A DNA stretch of 64,000 nucleotides from an uncultured Psychrosphaera sp. (GTDB lineage: Bacteria > Pseudomonadota > Gammaproteobacteria > Enterobacterales > Alteromonadaceae): NCBI RefSeq assembly GCF_947500655.1, contig NZ_CANMSK010000003.1, forward strand, positions 124,001 to 188,000, in the 5' to 3' direction. A model generated the notes under the pieces. It was not told where the DNA came from. It made no database searches and saw only the letters and a program-made list of their open reading frames with translations. Shown one piece after another: positions 44,015 to 52,792 of this stretch. The position numbers and the translations under genes are program-made. Position 1 is the first letter of the stretch, and every line of letters starts with the position of its first letter.

Positions 44015-45079
44015 TTAGGACTTTTTACTATCAACATGAGGCTTTATCACAACGCCTTGTTCTGGTGCCATCATGCCTTTCAATAGTCGGCCAAATATAT
44101 CAGCGCCAGTAATGATGCGTTTATTTTCTCCCCAAACTAACAGTACGTCATGATCGATAACGCCATCAAAATTTTTGTCAATTGAGCCATTGGCTTTCAT
44201 ATCCAATATAGCTTCGTTTAACGAGGTTGATTCGTCCGTTAGTACCACAGGGCGATGACAGTAGCGATAAGGGTCAAAGTCATTAGGCTGAAACAGGGCA
44301 GCTCTTGAAAATCCATCAGCATCTAATACTAACAAAGGCCAACCATCTTCATTGGTTAAGATAACCCAATTGTAATCGGTTTGATTAACTAAAACTAAAA
44401 ATGGATCATCGGTTTTATTTGTCATTTCAGGAATAATGGGTAAATCCAATTTTGTAGGTAAGGGAATAATTGATTTAGGGTCAATTAACCCCCCTTCTTC
44501 TATCACTTTAATTTCGTCCATAGAAAAAAAGTTTAACGCGCCGATGCCTTCAACATGATTTAAATCAGCTTCTTCTGCCGTAATATGTGAGCGTATAATG
44601 TTACGTAATTCACTTTCTGCAAAGTAAGTAATTCCCTCTTTTCCTAACCAACCATCAAGAACAAGACCTGTCGGTTTTGCCACTATATAAAACACCATTT
44701 GGTAAAAGCGTACTATTGGTGACAATAAGCTACCCATTTTTAATGCATTACGCGAAAAATAAGCCTGCGGGGTAATTTCACCAATTATAGTAATCGCAAT
44801 AGTTGAGAATAAAAATGCACTCACGCCAGCCAACACAGAGTCTGATAACAAGGTTAACAAAACATTAATACACACGTTGCCCCATAAGATAGTGGCTAAT
44901 AGAAAGTTAGAGTCATCTCGCAACTTAAGTATTTTCTTAGCATCTTTGTTGCCCTTTTTAACCTCAACTTCAAGGTGCAGTCGGCTTATTGAGAATAGCG
45001 CTAAATTCAAGCCTGAAAATATCGCTGATTGTGAGATACAAAAAGCAATTGCGCACCAAGTAAGAATGTCCATTGACAT
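44015..45079 (-). CDS. CNNM-type (DUF21) membrane protein with degenerate CBS region
   Basis: A 354-residue protein with a DUF21/CNNM membrane domain at residues about 1-150. Signs are the small-residue-rich opening FCISQSAIFSGLNLALFSISRLHLE and the later IIGEITPQAYFSRNALK, which match the family's GEI-P-K block. Relatives (CorC, HlyC/CNNM) are implicated in Mg2+ or other cation export. The CBS-pair region at the C-terminus is recognisable only loosely (VLVNQTDYNWVILTNEDGWPLLV, and TSLNEAILDMKANG), so nucleotide sensing may be altered. AGGA precedes the ATG. It is divergent from the MscS operon. Confidence 0.75.
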   Translation of the reverse strand: MSMDILTWCAIAFCISQSAIFSGLNLALFSISRLHLEVEVKKGNKDAKKILKLRDDSNFLLATILWGNVCINVLLTLLSDSVLAGVSAFLFSTIAITIIGEITPQAYFSRNALKMGSLLSPIVRFYQMVFYIVAKPTGLVLDGWLGKEGITYFAESELRNIIRSHITAEEADLNHVEGIGALNFFSMDEIKVIEEGGLIDPKSIIPLPTKLDLPIIPEMTNKTDDPFLVLVNQTDYNWVILTNEDGWPLLVLDADGFSRAALFQPNDFDPYRYCHRPVVLTDESTSLNEAILDMKANGSIDKNFDGVIDHDVLLVWGENKRIITGADIFGRLLKGMMAPEQGVVIKPHVDSKKS

Positions 45080-45297
45080 AAGTTGTGTCCTAATAAGTAA
45101 ATAAGGTGGTGAATATAGACTAATACAAAATAAAGTAACTTAATAAATTATCCACTACTCAATAAATTTATTTTGTTAAAGTCAGTCATCAATCAACCCC
45201 GTTCATAGTAAAATAAAAATCACTTAGTTGATGAGTATAAAGCCATGTATTATGACTTCAAAGCCACAACAATGATTAACCGAAAAAGAAGATTAAA

Positions 45298-45756
45298 TTG
45301 AGCGATAACAAACGAGAAGTCGAAACTGGAGTCATTCGTAAAGTACAACATGTTAGCATTTGGCTAATTAGTATTTTAGTCATAGCTCTTGGGGTTTATC
45401 TAACCATGATAGAGTTTTGTAATATCGAATGGTTAACGCGCAGTGGTTGCGTTGTCGTGATGTTGGGCATTTGGTCTGGCATGGGCGGAATAATTGAAGA
45501 GCATGTATTGATCAGTCGATTTGATGTGCAACGACGAATTGCAATTTCTCGTGCCAAAGTAAAATTACGTAAAATCAGTGCACCAGATGAATATGTGGAA
45601 AAAGAACTTGAGTCCATTGAATCAGAACATGAACGTAAAGTTGAAGAGTTAAGAAATAAATTCCGCTTGCAGTTAGGCATACTTGAAGTCTCATTATTAA
45701 TGACTGGAACCTTTATTTGGGGTTTTGGCGACTTACTTTTCAAACTTAGCTTTTAG
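45298..45756 (+). CDS. Hypothetical membrane protein in mscS operon
   Basis: A 152-residue protein of unknown family. Two helices lie at about 20-40 and 49-66, a charged coiled coil follows at about 95-130 (EKELESIESEHERKVEELRNK), and a last helix spans 130-150. The start is TTG, because a stop (TAA 45277) lies upstream in frame and no ATG is found before the first helix. An 18-codon open frame ending in TGA at 45299-45301 runs into this start and might couple translation. It lies 13 bases before the DUF432 gene, suggesting the three genes form one operon with mscS. Confidence 0.6.
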   Translation: MSDNKREVETGVIRKVQHVSIWLISILVIALGVYLTMIEFCNIEWLTRSGCVVVMLGIWSGMGGIIEEHVLISRFDVQRRIAISRAKVKLRKISAPDEYVEKELESIESEHERKVEELRNKFRLQLGILEVSLLMTGTFIWGFGDLLFKLSF

Positions 45757-45769
45757 GATCAACAAGGTT

Positions 45770-46585
45770 ATGACTGACGATAAATGGTGGGGCGACTTTT
45801 CTTTTGATAACCAACAGATCAAAAGTTGGCAAATTGGTGAACGAGCAATAACCATAAAACGTTCCGTTAATGAATGGAATTGCTGGAATTTTGATACCGA
45901 AGATGAAATAGACCAGCCTATTGTGCAACGCGAGCTGACCGACAATAATCAAGAGTCGGATACCGCTGAAAAAATGTTTGGCCGTTACCTAGAAAACCAT
46001 TCAGAAGGTAAGATCAGAATATTACCTTTACTGGCAGACCGTTCAGTAGTCACACGTCCTGCAACACCGTTAACCTTGTTAGCCGGTGAAAGTGCTCGAC
46101 TATTTATTAGTACGCCAATCTGGTTTAGTGCGCAAACGCTCACTGATCATAAAACGTTACCAACTCAACAAGTATTTTTAGACTTACCATTTTGGCGACC
46201 TTCCGACTCTTGGTTTGGTGCTTCAACAATAGATGGGCAGCTATGCTACGCAAAATACACTTCAGCTAGAGTACAGCTAGATCACTTGGAAAAGCGCTCT
46301 CACCGAGCCATAACGCCAATTACCGTTATTAACCATCAACACACACCGCTTGTGATAGAACGCATTAATGTGCCAGTTAACTTATTGCATTTATATTGTG
46401 ATAACCACCATCAATTTTGGACGTCAGGCATTACAGTTACAACCGAGAACAACTCAAAAAATGTAGAAATGCACATTAATCAAAAAGTACCGACAGAAGT
46501 GCATTCATACGAACTGATAAGTACGCCTCGTATTAAATCAGAAACAAATAAATTAATACGCAATATCAGCAACTTATTTGGATAA
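45770..46585 (+). CDS. DUF432 family protein
   Basis: A 271-residue soluble protein of the DUF432 family. It has the characteristic tryptophan-rich start (MTDDKWWGDFSFDNQQIKSW, residues 1-20) and a central LLAGESARLFISTPIWF. I start at ATG 45770; the frame is open 15 codons upstream but without a ribosome site. No signal peptide or membrane helix is present. The end overlaps the upstream-open mscS frame by 8 bases. DUF432 genes are often seen beside small mechanosensitive channels, which suggests a cytoplasmic partner of the channel. Function unknown. Confidence 0.75.
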   Translation: MTDDKWWGDFSFDNQQIKSWQIGERAITIKRSVNEWNCWNFDTEDEIDQPIVQRELTDNNQESDTAEKMFGRYLENHSEGKIRILPLLADRSVVTRPATPLTLLAGESARLFISTPIWFSAQTLTDHKTLPTQQVFLDLPFWRPSDSWFGASTIDGQLCYAKYTSARVQLDHLEKRSHRAITPITVINHQHTPLVIERINVPVNLLHLYCDNHHQFWTSGITVTTENNSKNVEMHINQKVPTEVHSYELISTPRIKSETNKLIRNISNLFG

Positions 46586-46592
46586 CAAAGCT

Positions 46593-47447
46593 ATGGATTC
46601 TATTCGCGAGATTATTACCTTAATACAAACTTCATTTTTATATGTGTTATTTCAGGCAGTGTTATTAGTCATTATTGGCTATATTCTGGGCCGAATATTC
46701 AGTGGAATTGTGGCTAAAATCGTTGATAATAAAATGACAACACACGGCCAGTTTTTATTAAAACGAACAGTGTTTTATATCATCTTGGCCTTATTTGCTT
46801 TGTCAGCTCTAAAACATGCAGGGTTTGACTTAAGTATATTATTGGGCGCTGCTGGTCTATTTACTGTGGCATTAGGTTTTGCTTCACAAACATCGGCCTC
46901 TAACTTAATTAGCGGTTTGTTTTTAATGGTTGAAAGACCATTTTCTATCTCTGATATTATTCAGGTCAGTGATATTACTGGGGAAGTGATTTCCATTGAT
47001 TTATTGTCGGTAAAACTTAGAACATACGACAATTTATTTGTGCGCATTCCAAACGAAAGCATGATCAAAACGCCAGTAACCACGTTAACCAAATTTCCAA
47101 TTAGACGAGCCGATATAAAAGTTGGGATTGCTTACAAAGAAGATATTAAACGAGTGCGTGAAGTGTTATTAGGTATAGCGGCTAAAAATGTGATTTGTTT
47201 GGACGAGCCTGCACCACTGTTCATTTTAAAGGGTTTTGGTGATTCGTCAGTGGATATTCAATTTTCTGTTTGGGCTAAACGAGAAAACTTCCTAGAGCTG
47301 AAAAACTCTATGTATCAGCAAATTAAGAAAACTTTTGATGAACAAGGCATTGAAATACCTTTCCCTCACCTTAGCCTGTATAGCGGTAGTGAAACTAAAC
47401 CTATGCCAATAGAGCTAAACGGTATTCGCGATAAAAATGAAGATTAA
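46593..47447 (+). CDS. MscS family mechanosensitive channel
   Basis: A 284-residue small-conductance mechanosensitive channel that releases solutes during hypo-osmotic shock. Three helices lie at about 9-33, 53-72 and 80-102; the last (GLFTVALGFASQTSASNLISG) has the Ala/Gly pattern of the MscS pore helix. The beta domain follows (VERPFSISDIIQV, about 110-125), then the cytoplasmic alpha/beta domain ending FPHLSLYSG. I take ATG 46593; a TTG five codons upstream overlaps the DUF432 gene. It is the last gene of a three-gene unit, followed by a terminator. Confidence 0.92.
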   Translation: MDSIREIITLIQTSFLYVLFQAVLLVIIGYILGRIFSGIVAKIVDNKMTTHGQFLLKRTVFYIILALFALSALKHAGFDLSILLGAAGLFTVALGFASQTSASNLISGLFLMVERPFSISDIIQVSDITGEVISIDLLSVKLRTYDNLFVRIPNESMIKTPVTTLTKFPIRRADIKVGIAYKEDIKRVREVLLGIAAKNVICLDEPAPLFILKGFGDSSVDIQFSVWAKRENFLELKNSMYQQIKKTFDEQGIEIPFPHLSLYSGSETKPMPIELNGIRDKNED

Positions 47448-47451
47448 ATAA

Positions 47452-47482
47452 AAAAGGGAGTGTTTAAAAACACTCCCTTTTA
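47452..47482. terminator. Bidirectional terminator between mscS and nfeD operon
   Basis: A 14-bp perfect stem (AAAAGGGAGTGTTT 47452-47465 / AAACACTCCCTTTT 47468-47481) lies between converging genes. Confidence 0.9.
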
Positions 47483-47531
47483 TTTATATTATTGCTAATA
47501 CGCAGCTAATAAAACAAATTAGCTCAGCTAG

Positions 47532-47981
47532 TTAACAAGCTTTAACCAATAACACACCTACTTTAAACTCAAGTACTTCTACTTTTGAGCCTTTAGCGAT
47601 AGGTGAATCAGATTCCACTTTCCAATCAATACCTGAATAATGGTGCTTACCAAATACGCCAGCATCAACATCTTGCTCTAGGGTAAATTGATAACCATCT
47701 AAGTCAGTAGTCACTTTTTTATTGTTACTATGTGCCTGTAAGTTTTTTAGTGGTTTCCATAACAAAATGCTAAATAGCGCAGTTAAAAATGCCACCGAGA
47801 TCAATACTGAACTAGTACTCGCGGGGATCACACCAAAGTGAATTAAGCCACCAGAAACCAGCATAGCAGAGCCAATTAAAGTTAAGTAGAAAGTGGCAAA
47901 ACCAAATACCAGTACATCAATAACTGCCATTAATAAACCAACAGCCATTAACGCCTGACTCACATCAGAAAATAACCACAT
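47532..47981 (-). CDS. NfeD family protein
   Basis: A 149-residue short-form NfeD protein. Three or four membrane helices span residues about 8-80, and a C-terminal OB-fold domain about 90-147 (YQFTLEQDVDAGVFGKHHYSG, then GSKVEVLEFKVGVLLV). The family is co-encoded with stomatin/SPFH proteins and probably helps organise membrane microdomains. It lies 12 bases after the SPFH gene with GGGAG upstream of its ATG. Short NfeD proteins lack the ClpP-like protease domain of the long form, as here. Confidence 0.88.
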   Translation of the reverse strand: MWLFSDVSQALMAVGLLMAVIDVLVFGFATFYLTLIGSAMLVSGGLIHFGVIPASTSSVLISVAFLTALFSILLWKPLKNLQAHSNNKKVTTDLDGYQFTLEQDVDAGVFGKHHYSGIDWKVESDSPIAKGSKVEVLEFKVGVLLVKAC

Positions 47982-47993
47982 AAAAACTCCCGT

Positions 47994-48932
47994 TTACTTA
48001 GTCTTGTTAAGAGTATTAATAATCGTCATTGCTTGAGCAACCATGCTTGATGCATCTGTGCCGCTGTCAGGTAGTAAAACAACCGAAGACTCTTTTGCAA
48101 TTGCTTGTTTAGCCGCTATTGCTTTTGTCGCTAAATCTAACTGAATTGCACTTTGACCTTGCTCGGTCTTTGCTACATTACCAACCATCTCTAATGCTTC
48201 AGCTTGTGCTTTAGCAACTTGAAGTATCGCTTGCGCTTCACCTTCAGCACTTAAAATCTGCTCAGCTTTTTCACCTTCTGCTGCTAATACTTGAGATTGT
48301 TTTTGACCTTCAGCAACATTGATTGCCGCTTGTCTATCACCCTCAGATTCAAGCACTTGCGCACGTTTTTCACGTTCTGCTTTCATTTGACGTTCCATCG
48401 CTTCCATAACAGAAGATGGTGGAACAATATCTTTAATTTCATAACGTAATACCTGAACACCCCAAGGTGCAGCAGCGTCATTAATTGCAGATACGATATT
48501 CGCATTTAACGCATCACGCTCTTCAAAGGTTTTATCTAGTTCCATTTTACCAATTTCACTACGCATTGTTGTTTGCGATAATTGCACAACAGCAAAGATA
48601 TAATCGTCAACACCATAAGACGCTTTATAAGGGTCAAGAACACGGAAGTACAATACACCGTCAACGGTTAACGAAATATTATCTTTAGTGATAGCTGATT
48701 GGCTAGGTACATCAATCGCTTGTTCTTTTAACGAGCGGTCGTAACCCACTTTATCAATAAATGGCACAATGAAGTTTAAACCAGCTTCAATTGTTTTATT
48801 AAATTTACCAAAACGTTCTATTAAAATAGCTCTGTTTTGCGGTACAAATTTAACTGAAGACTTAAGTAATACAACGACTAAAGCAAGTATTGCAAACTCA
48901 AATGTGAATAATGTAGAAAATAACATTTCCAT
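47994..48932 (-). CDS. SPFH/stomatin-like protein (QmcA-type)
   Basis: A 312-residue membrane-anchored stomatin. One N-terminal helix (about 5-25) is followed by an SPFH/band-7 domain (about 27-185: VPQNRAILIERFGKFNKTIEAGLNFI, SLKEQAIDVPSQSAIT) and a coiled coil rich in Ala, Glu and Gln (about 185-275, AEGEKAEQILSAEGEAQAI). It likely oligomerises at the inner membrane and acts with the NfeD protein downstream. AAGGA precedes the ATG. The family role is scaffolding or regulation of membrane proteases; not shown here. Confidence 0.92.
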   Translation of the reverse strand: MEMLFSTLFTFEFAILALVVVLLKSSVKFVPQNRAILIERFGKFNKTIEAGLNFIVPFIDKVGYDRSLKEQAIDVPSQSAITKDNISLTVDGVLYFRVLDPYKASYGVDDYIFAVVQLSQTTMRSEIGKMELDKTFEERDALNANIVSAINDAAAPWGVQVLRYEIKDIVPPSSVMEAMERQMKAEREKRAQVLESEGDRQAAINVAEGQKQSQVLAAEGEKAEQILSAEGEAQAILQVAKAQAEALEMVGNVAKTEQGQSAIQLDLATKAIAAKQAIAKESSVVLLPDSGTDASSMVAQAMTIINTLNKTK

Positions 48933-49085
48933 AAAAAAAATCCTTATTAATTCAAAATAATTTCAAGCTACATTAATACAAACAAACCCGGAAATGTAAA
49001 CCGATTTCGCTTTATATAAATGTTTAAAAAGCTTTAAAAACTGGTCAACTGTAAATCTGACTTTGCTTGAAAGACAAATAACACA

Positions 49086-49115
49086 TTGACACCTAAAGGT
49101 TACAATTGATACCTT
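49086..49115 (+). promoter_or_regulatory. Promoter of membrane-protein/XRE cassette
   Basis: A perfect TTGACA -35 (49086-49091) is followed 17-18 bases later by a poor -10 (TACCTT near 49110). Both elements are covered by the repeated operator. Confidence 0.5.
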
Positions 49116-49125
49116 TAGGTTACAA
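49091..49125. promoter_or_regulatory. Repeated operator upstream of membrane-protein/XRE cassette
   Basis: Two copies of ACCTNNAGGTTACAA (49091-49105 and 49111-49125) are direct repeats at a 20-base period. Their first ten bases, ACCTAAAGGT and ACCTTTAGGT, are also reverse complements of each other. The sites cover the -35 and -10 of the cassette and are likely bound by the encoded XRE protein. Confidence 0.65.
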
Positions 49126-49150
49126 GTTAAAATACTTTAAAGGATTAACT

Positions 49151-49609
49151 ATGACTAACGACATTAAATCAACCGTGGTAAAAGAAGAAAAAGACTTATA
49201 CAACAATGCCATTACAAGTCTTTTAGTCGCGGCAATGTTTATTTTTGACTATTTAGATAAATTCCAAGAGCCATTAATAAAAATGTACACTTTGATATAT
49301 GTGTTATATGGCATAGCCTTTATCGCTATTTTTATTTTGCTTATTCGAAACCTGATAAAAGCGGCTACTCGCATGAGTAAAAAAAATTTCTGGGTTGATA
49401 ACTATGAAGATGAGTACTTTAATTATATTAACAATAAAGGCTATAAGTACCTTTGTTGTACATTATTAATTTACCTTACAATATTTTCAATTTTTGGAAA
49501 AAACTTTGAATCCATTCCAATTGATAGTTTTTGTAAATTTGGCGCCGCTTTAGGTTTCTTCACCTACGGTTTAACTGTGATATTGTCATTAAAGAGTAAA
49601 GATGATTAA
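49151..49609 (+). CDS. Four-helix membrane protein paired with XRE regulator
   Basis: A 152-residue membrane protein with helices at about 23-40, 48-70, 103-120 and 125-145, and a charged loop (RMSKKNFWVDNYEDEYFNY) in the middle. No family is recognised. I start at ATG 49151, preceded by AAGGA; the frame is open upstream through the operator. It overlaps the XRE gene by 8 bases, so the two are a translationally coupled cassette, reminiscent of DUF2975/DUF2178-type membrane proteins with small XRE regulators. Function unknown. Confidence 0.65.
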   Translation: MTNDIKSTVVKEEKDLYNNAITSLLVAAMFIFDYLDKFQEPLIKMYTLIYVLYGIAFIAIFILLIRNLIKAATRMSKKNFWVDNYEDEYFNYINNKGYKYLCCTLLIYLTIFSIFGKNFESIPIDSFCKFGAALGFFTYGLTVILSLKSKDD

Positions 49610-49811
49610 TCAACTAGATAACAATATCGCAAAATTAAGAGCTCAACGAAAAATCTCCCAACAGCAATTAGCTGATGCAATTGGCGTATCAAGAAAAACA
49701 ATTAGCACAGTTGAAACGAGCCGATTTACACCATCAGTTGTTATAGCTCTTAAACTTGCCAATTATTTTTCAGTTCCTGTAGAAAAAATATTTATATTAA
49801 ATGAAACATGA
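49602..49811 (+). CDS. Small XRE-family transcriptional regulator
   Basis: A 69-residue protein that is almost entirely one helix-turn-helix domain: NIAKLRAQRKISQQQLADAIGVSRKTISTVE (about 8-38), then FTPSVVIALKLANYFSVPVEKIF. It belongs to the compact YozG/YgzD-like group of Cro/CI regulators. The ATG overlaps the upstream membrane gene. The repeated operator 500 bases upstream probably lets it control its own cassette; other targets are unknown. Confidence 0.9.
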   Translation: MINQLDNNIAKLRAQRKISQQQLADAIGVSRKTISTVETSRFTPSVVIALKLANYFSVPVEKIFILNET

Positions 49812-49951
49812 CCTAATAAATAAGTGATGAACATTGTAATCGATCGACTCTGATTACATGGCATTAATCGCCTATTTAGCTAACCCCCCTAGACTTTTTT
49901 TGTGTATTTACATAACGTAAGCACGGAACCAATTTAACTGGATAATAATTA

Positions 49952-52117
49952 ATGAATAAAACAAAAATCTCACTAAGTTTAGCTGTCATTTCAGGCTTGT
50001 TTTTAGCAGGTTGTGGTCAATCTGCTGACTCTTCAGATGCAGCCAAAAGCAGTGAACAAACAAAAATGGAAAAAGTTATGTACCCAATCACTAAAAAAGG
50101 TGATGTTGTTGACGAATATTTTGGTACGCAAGTTCCTGATCCATATCGTTGGTTAGAAGATGATATGAGTGCAGAAACCGCAGACTGGGTAAAAGCACAA
50201 AATGTTACAACACAAAGCTATCTTAGTAATATTCCTTATCGTGAAAAAATCGAAAAACGTCTTTCGGCATTGTTAGATTACGAAAAAGTAGGAACGCCTT
50301 TTATTGAAGGCGATTACAGTTATTTTTATAAAAATGACGGATTACAAAACCAATATGTTTTATATCGCCAAAAAGGTGAAAGCGAAGCTGAAGTATTCTT
50401 AGATCCAAATACCTTTAGTGAAGATGGCACCGTCTCACTTGCAAGTCTTGAATTTACTCAAGACGGTTCACTTGCTGTTTATATGATATCTGAAGGTGGT
50501 AGCGACTGGCGTAAAGCTAGAATAATTAATACCGAAACCAAAGAGATGGTAGAAAAAGAATTAGTCGATATTAAATTCAGTGGCTTATCTTGGGTTGGTA
50601 ATGAAGGATTTTACTACTCAAGCTACGACAAACCAAAAGGCAGTGAGCTTTCTGCAAAGACTGATCAACACAAACTTTATTACCATAAACTTGGTACTTC
50701 TCAAGCTGACGACACGCTAGTATTTGGTGGAACTGATGCAGAAAAGCATCGTTACGTTGGTGGTAATGTTACCGACGATGGAAAATACTTATTAGTTTCT
50801 GCTGCGGTTTCTACATCTGGCAACCGTTTATTTATAAAAGATTTAACTAAATCTGACTCAAAATTAATTCCTGTCGTAACTAACACAGACTCTGATAACT
50901 ACTTACTAACAAGTGAAGGTGATGATCTTTTATTAGTAACGAATATGGATGCGCCAAATAAACGTGTTGTAAAAGTGAATGCGTTATCGCCAGAGCCTAA
51001 AAACTGGGTTGATGTTATTCCAGAAACTGAAAACGTATTATCAGTTTCAACTGGCGGCGGTTACTTATTTGCTAAATATATGCGCCATGCAACTTCATTT
51101 GTTCAGCAATACCAGTTAACAGGTGAATTAGTCCGCAATATTGAGTTACCAGAAGTTGGAACCGCTGGCGGATTCTCTGGTAAAAAAACACAAGCAAAAA
51201 TCTATTATTCATTTAGTAATCAGAAAACACCAAGTACTACTTTTAGCTTAGATGTTAAATCTGGTTCGTCTGATGTGTACATGAAATCTAAAGTTAAATT
51301 CAACAGCGACGATTTTGAATCTAAACAAGTTTTCTACGCTTCAAAAGACGGTACTAAAGTACCTATGATCATCACCCATAAAAAAGGCCTTAAACTAGAT
51401 GGAACAAATCCAACTATTCTTTACGGCTACGGTGGCTTTAATATTAGCTTGCAACCACAGTTCAGCTCAACTCGCGCAGCTTGGTTAGAGTTAGGTGGCG
51501 TTTACGCAGTTGCTAACTTACGTGGCGGCGGTGAATATGGTAAGAAATGGCATGACGCTGGAACCAAGTTACAAAAACAAAACGTATTTGACGACTTTAT
51601 TGCCGCTGCTGAGTACTTGATCAGTGAAAAAATCACATCATCAGACAAGCTTGCTGTGATGGGTGGTTCAAACGGTGGTTTATTAGTTGGTGCGGTAATG
51701 ACTCAACGTCCTGAGTTATTTAAAGTAGCTTTACCTGCGGTTGGTGTATTAGACATGTTGAGATACCACACATTCACATCTGGTGCTGGCTGGGCTTATG
51801 ACTACGGCACATCTGAAGACAACAAAGAGATGTTTGAGTATTTGTTAGGTTACTCTCCTGTGCATAACGTTAAAGCTGGCGTGCAATATCCGGCAACGTT
51901 AGTAACAACCGGCGATCACGATGACCGTGTTGTACCAGCACATTCATTTAAGTTTGCCGCTGAATTACAAGCTAAGCAAGCTGGTAGTAACCCAACTCTA
52001 ATTCGCATTGAGACAGACGCAGGCCACGGAGCTGGTACACCAATTAGTAAAACAATTGAACAGTACGCCGACATTTATGGCTTCACTTTATATAACATGG
52101 GTGTGAAAGATATTTAA
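49952..52117 (+). CDS. Prolyl oligopeptidase family lipoprotein (S9A)
   Basis: A 721-residue post-proline endopeptidase. A lipoprotein signal ends at LAGC (C21), placing it in the envelope rather than the cytoplasm. The seven-bladed propeller (about 90-440) gates the catalytic domain (about 450-720). The triad reads S573 in GGSNGG, an aspartate in HDDRV near 657, and H692 in DAGHG. The pre-catalytic [14 protein letters not shown] is present. Length is typical for the family. It stands alone with a terminator at 52143. Function in digesting proline-rich peptides is known for the family. Confidence 0.95.
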   Translation: MNKTKISLSLAVISGLFLAGCGQSADSSDAAKSSEQTKMEKVMYPITKKGDVVDEYFGTQVPDPYRWLEDDMSAETADWVKAQNVTTQSYLSNIPYREKIEKRLSALLDYEKVGTPFIEGDYSYFYKNDGLQNQYVLYRQKGESEAEVFLDPNTFSEDGTVSLASLEFTQDGSLAVYMISEGGSDWRKARIINTETKEMVEKELVDIKFSGLSWVGNEGFYYSSYDKPKGSELSAKTDQHKLYYHKLGTSQADDTLVFGGTDAEKHRYVGGNVTDDGKYLLVSAAVSTSGNRLFIKDLTKSDSKLIPVVTNTDSDNYLLTSEGDDLLLVTNMDAPNKRVVKVNALSPEPKNWVDVIPETENVLSVSTGGGYLFAKYMRHATSFVQQYQLTGELVRNIELPEVGTAGGFSGKKTQAKIYYSFSNQKTPSTTFSLDVKSGSSDVYMKSKVKFNSDDFESKQVFYASKDGTKVPMIITHKKGLKLDGTNPTILYGYGGFNISLQPQFSSTRAAWLELGGVYAVANLRGGGEYGKKWHDAGTKLQKQNVFDDFIAAAEYLISEKITSSDKLAVMGGSNGGLLVGAVMTQRPELFKVALPAVGVLDMLRYHTFTSGAGWAYDYGTSEDNKEMFEYLLGYSPVHNVKAGVQYPATLVTTGDHDDRVVPAHSFKFAAELQAKQAGSNPTLIRIETDAGHGAGTPISKTIEQYADIYGFTLYNMGVKDI

Positions 52118-52142
52118 TTAATATCTGTAAACCTGAATCTCA

Positions 52143-52168
52143 AAAGCCATCATTAAGATGGCTTTTTT
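52143..52168 (+). terminator. Intrinsic terminator after prolyl oligopeptidase
   Basis: A 9-bp stem (AAAGCCATC 52143-52151 / GATGGCTTT 52157-52165) is followed by a T run, 25 bases past the stop. Confidence 0.88.
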
Positions 52169-52257
52169 GTTTTCAAGGGATTCGGTTTTCAAGGATTTTG
52201 GGGTTCAGAGATTATTCCTTAGTGATCATTCAAAAGCTAAAACATACCAGCAAACAA

Positions 52258-52692
52258 CTAACTGTTAAGATCATTAAGATTATTCACTATGGTGTTGGTT
52301 ATTCTTTTAAAGTCTTCTAGCTCTTGATCCGTCAGATTTTTCTGCATTTGTTGATGGACATTACTTTGAGTTTCAGCAATCAATGAAGCTAAACGTTTTC
52401 CTTCATCCGTTAATGACAATAACTGACTTCTTCTGTCTTCTGGATTATCTGTTTTTATCACCCAAGCATTGGTGATCATGTCTTTCACCAACCTGGCAAT
52501 TTGGGCTTTATCTCTGGCAAAAAAATTAACGATATCATTGGCGGCACATGCTTTATTACTCTCGATAAAGGTCAAACATTTTACGTGCATGTAATTCAAG
52601 CCAAGTTCACTGGCATTTAAACCTGTCCTCATTGCCAATCTGTAAGAATGAACAAAAGCAAAAACAGTATCTGAAATTGAATTGTCGTGCAT
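52258..52692 (-). CDS. MarR-family transcriptional regulator
   Basis: A 144-residue winged-helix repressor. The helix-turn-helix is read at about 55-95 (NDIVNFFARDKAQIARLVKDMI), followed by the wing (NPEDRRSQLLSLTDEG), the family hallmark. I start at ATG 52692, preceded by AAAGG; the frame is open 13 codons upstream. It is divergent from a siderophore-interacting protein gene, and the palindrome between them overlaps that gene's -35, so it probably represses that gene and perhaps itself. The signal is unknown. Confidence 0.88.
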   Translation of the reverse strand: MHDNSISDTVFAFVHSYRLAMRTGLNASELGLNYMHVKCLTFIESNKACAANDIVNFFARDKAQIARLVKDMITNAWVIKTDNPEDRRSQLLSLTDEGKRLASLIAETQSNVHQQMQKNLTDQELEDFKRITNTIVNNLNDLNS

Positions 52693-52713
52693 TTTAATAC
52701 CTTTAATAATATA

Positions 52714-52728
52714 GTTGACAAAATCAAC
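52714..52728. promoter_or_regulatory. Probable MarR operator
   Basis: GTTGA-CAAAA-TCAAC is a 5-5-5 inverted repeat that overlaps the -35 of the SIP promoter. A further half-site TCAAC lies at 52753. Confidence 0.6.
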
Positions 52729-52744
52729 CAAACAAGAATATAGT
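52715..52744 (+). promoter_or_regulatory. Promoter of siderophore-interacting protein gene
   Basis: TTGACA (52715-52720) and TATAGT (52739-52744) are 18 bp apart: a near-consensus sigma-70 promoter that would need repression. The palindrome over the -35 fits that. Confidence 0.7.
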
Positions 52745-52792
52745 AGACCTTATCAACTTAATATCTAATATACAAGTTAAAGGTGATTGACT

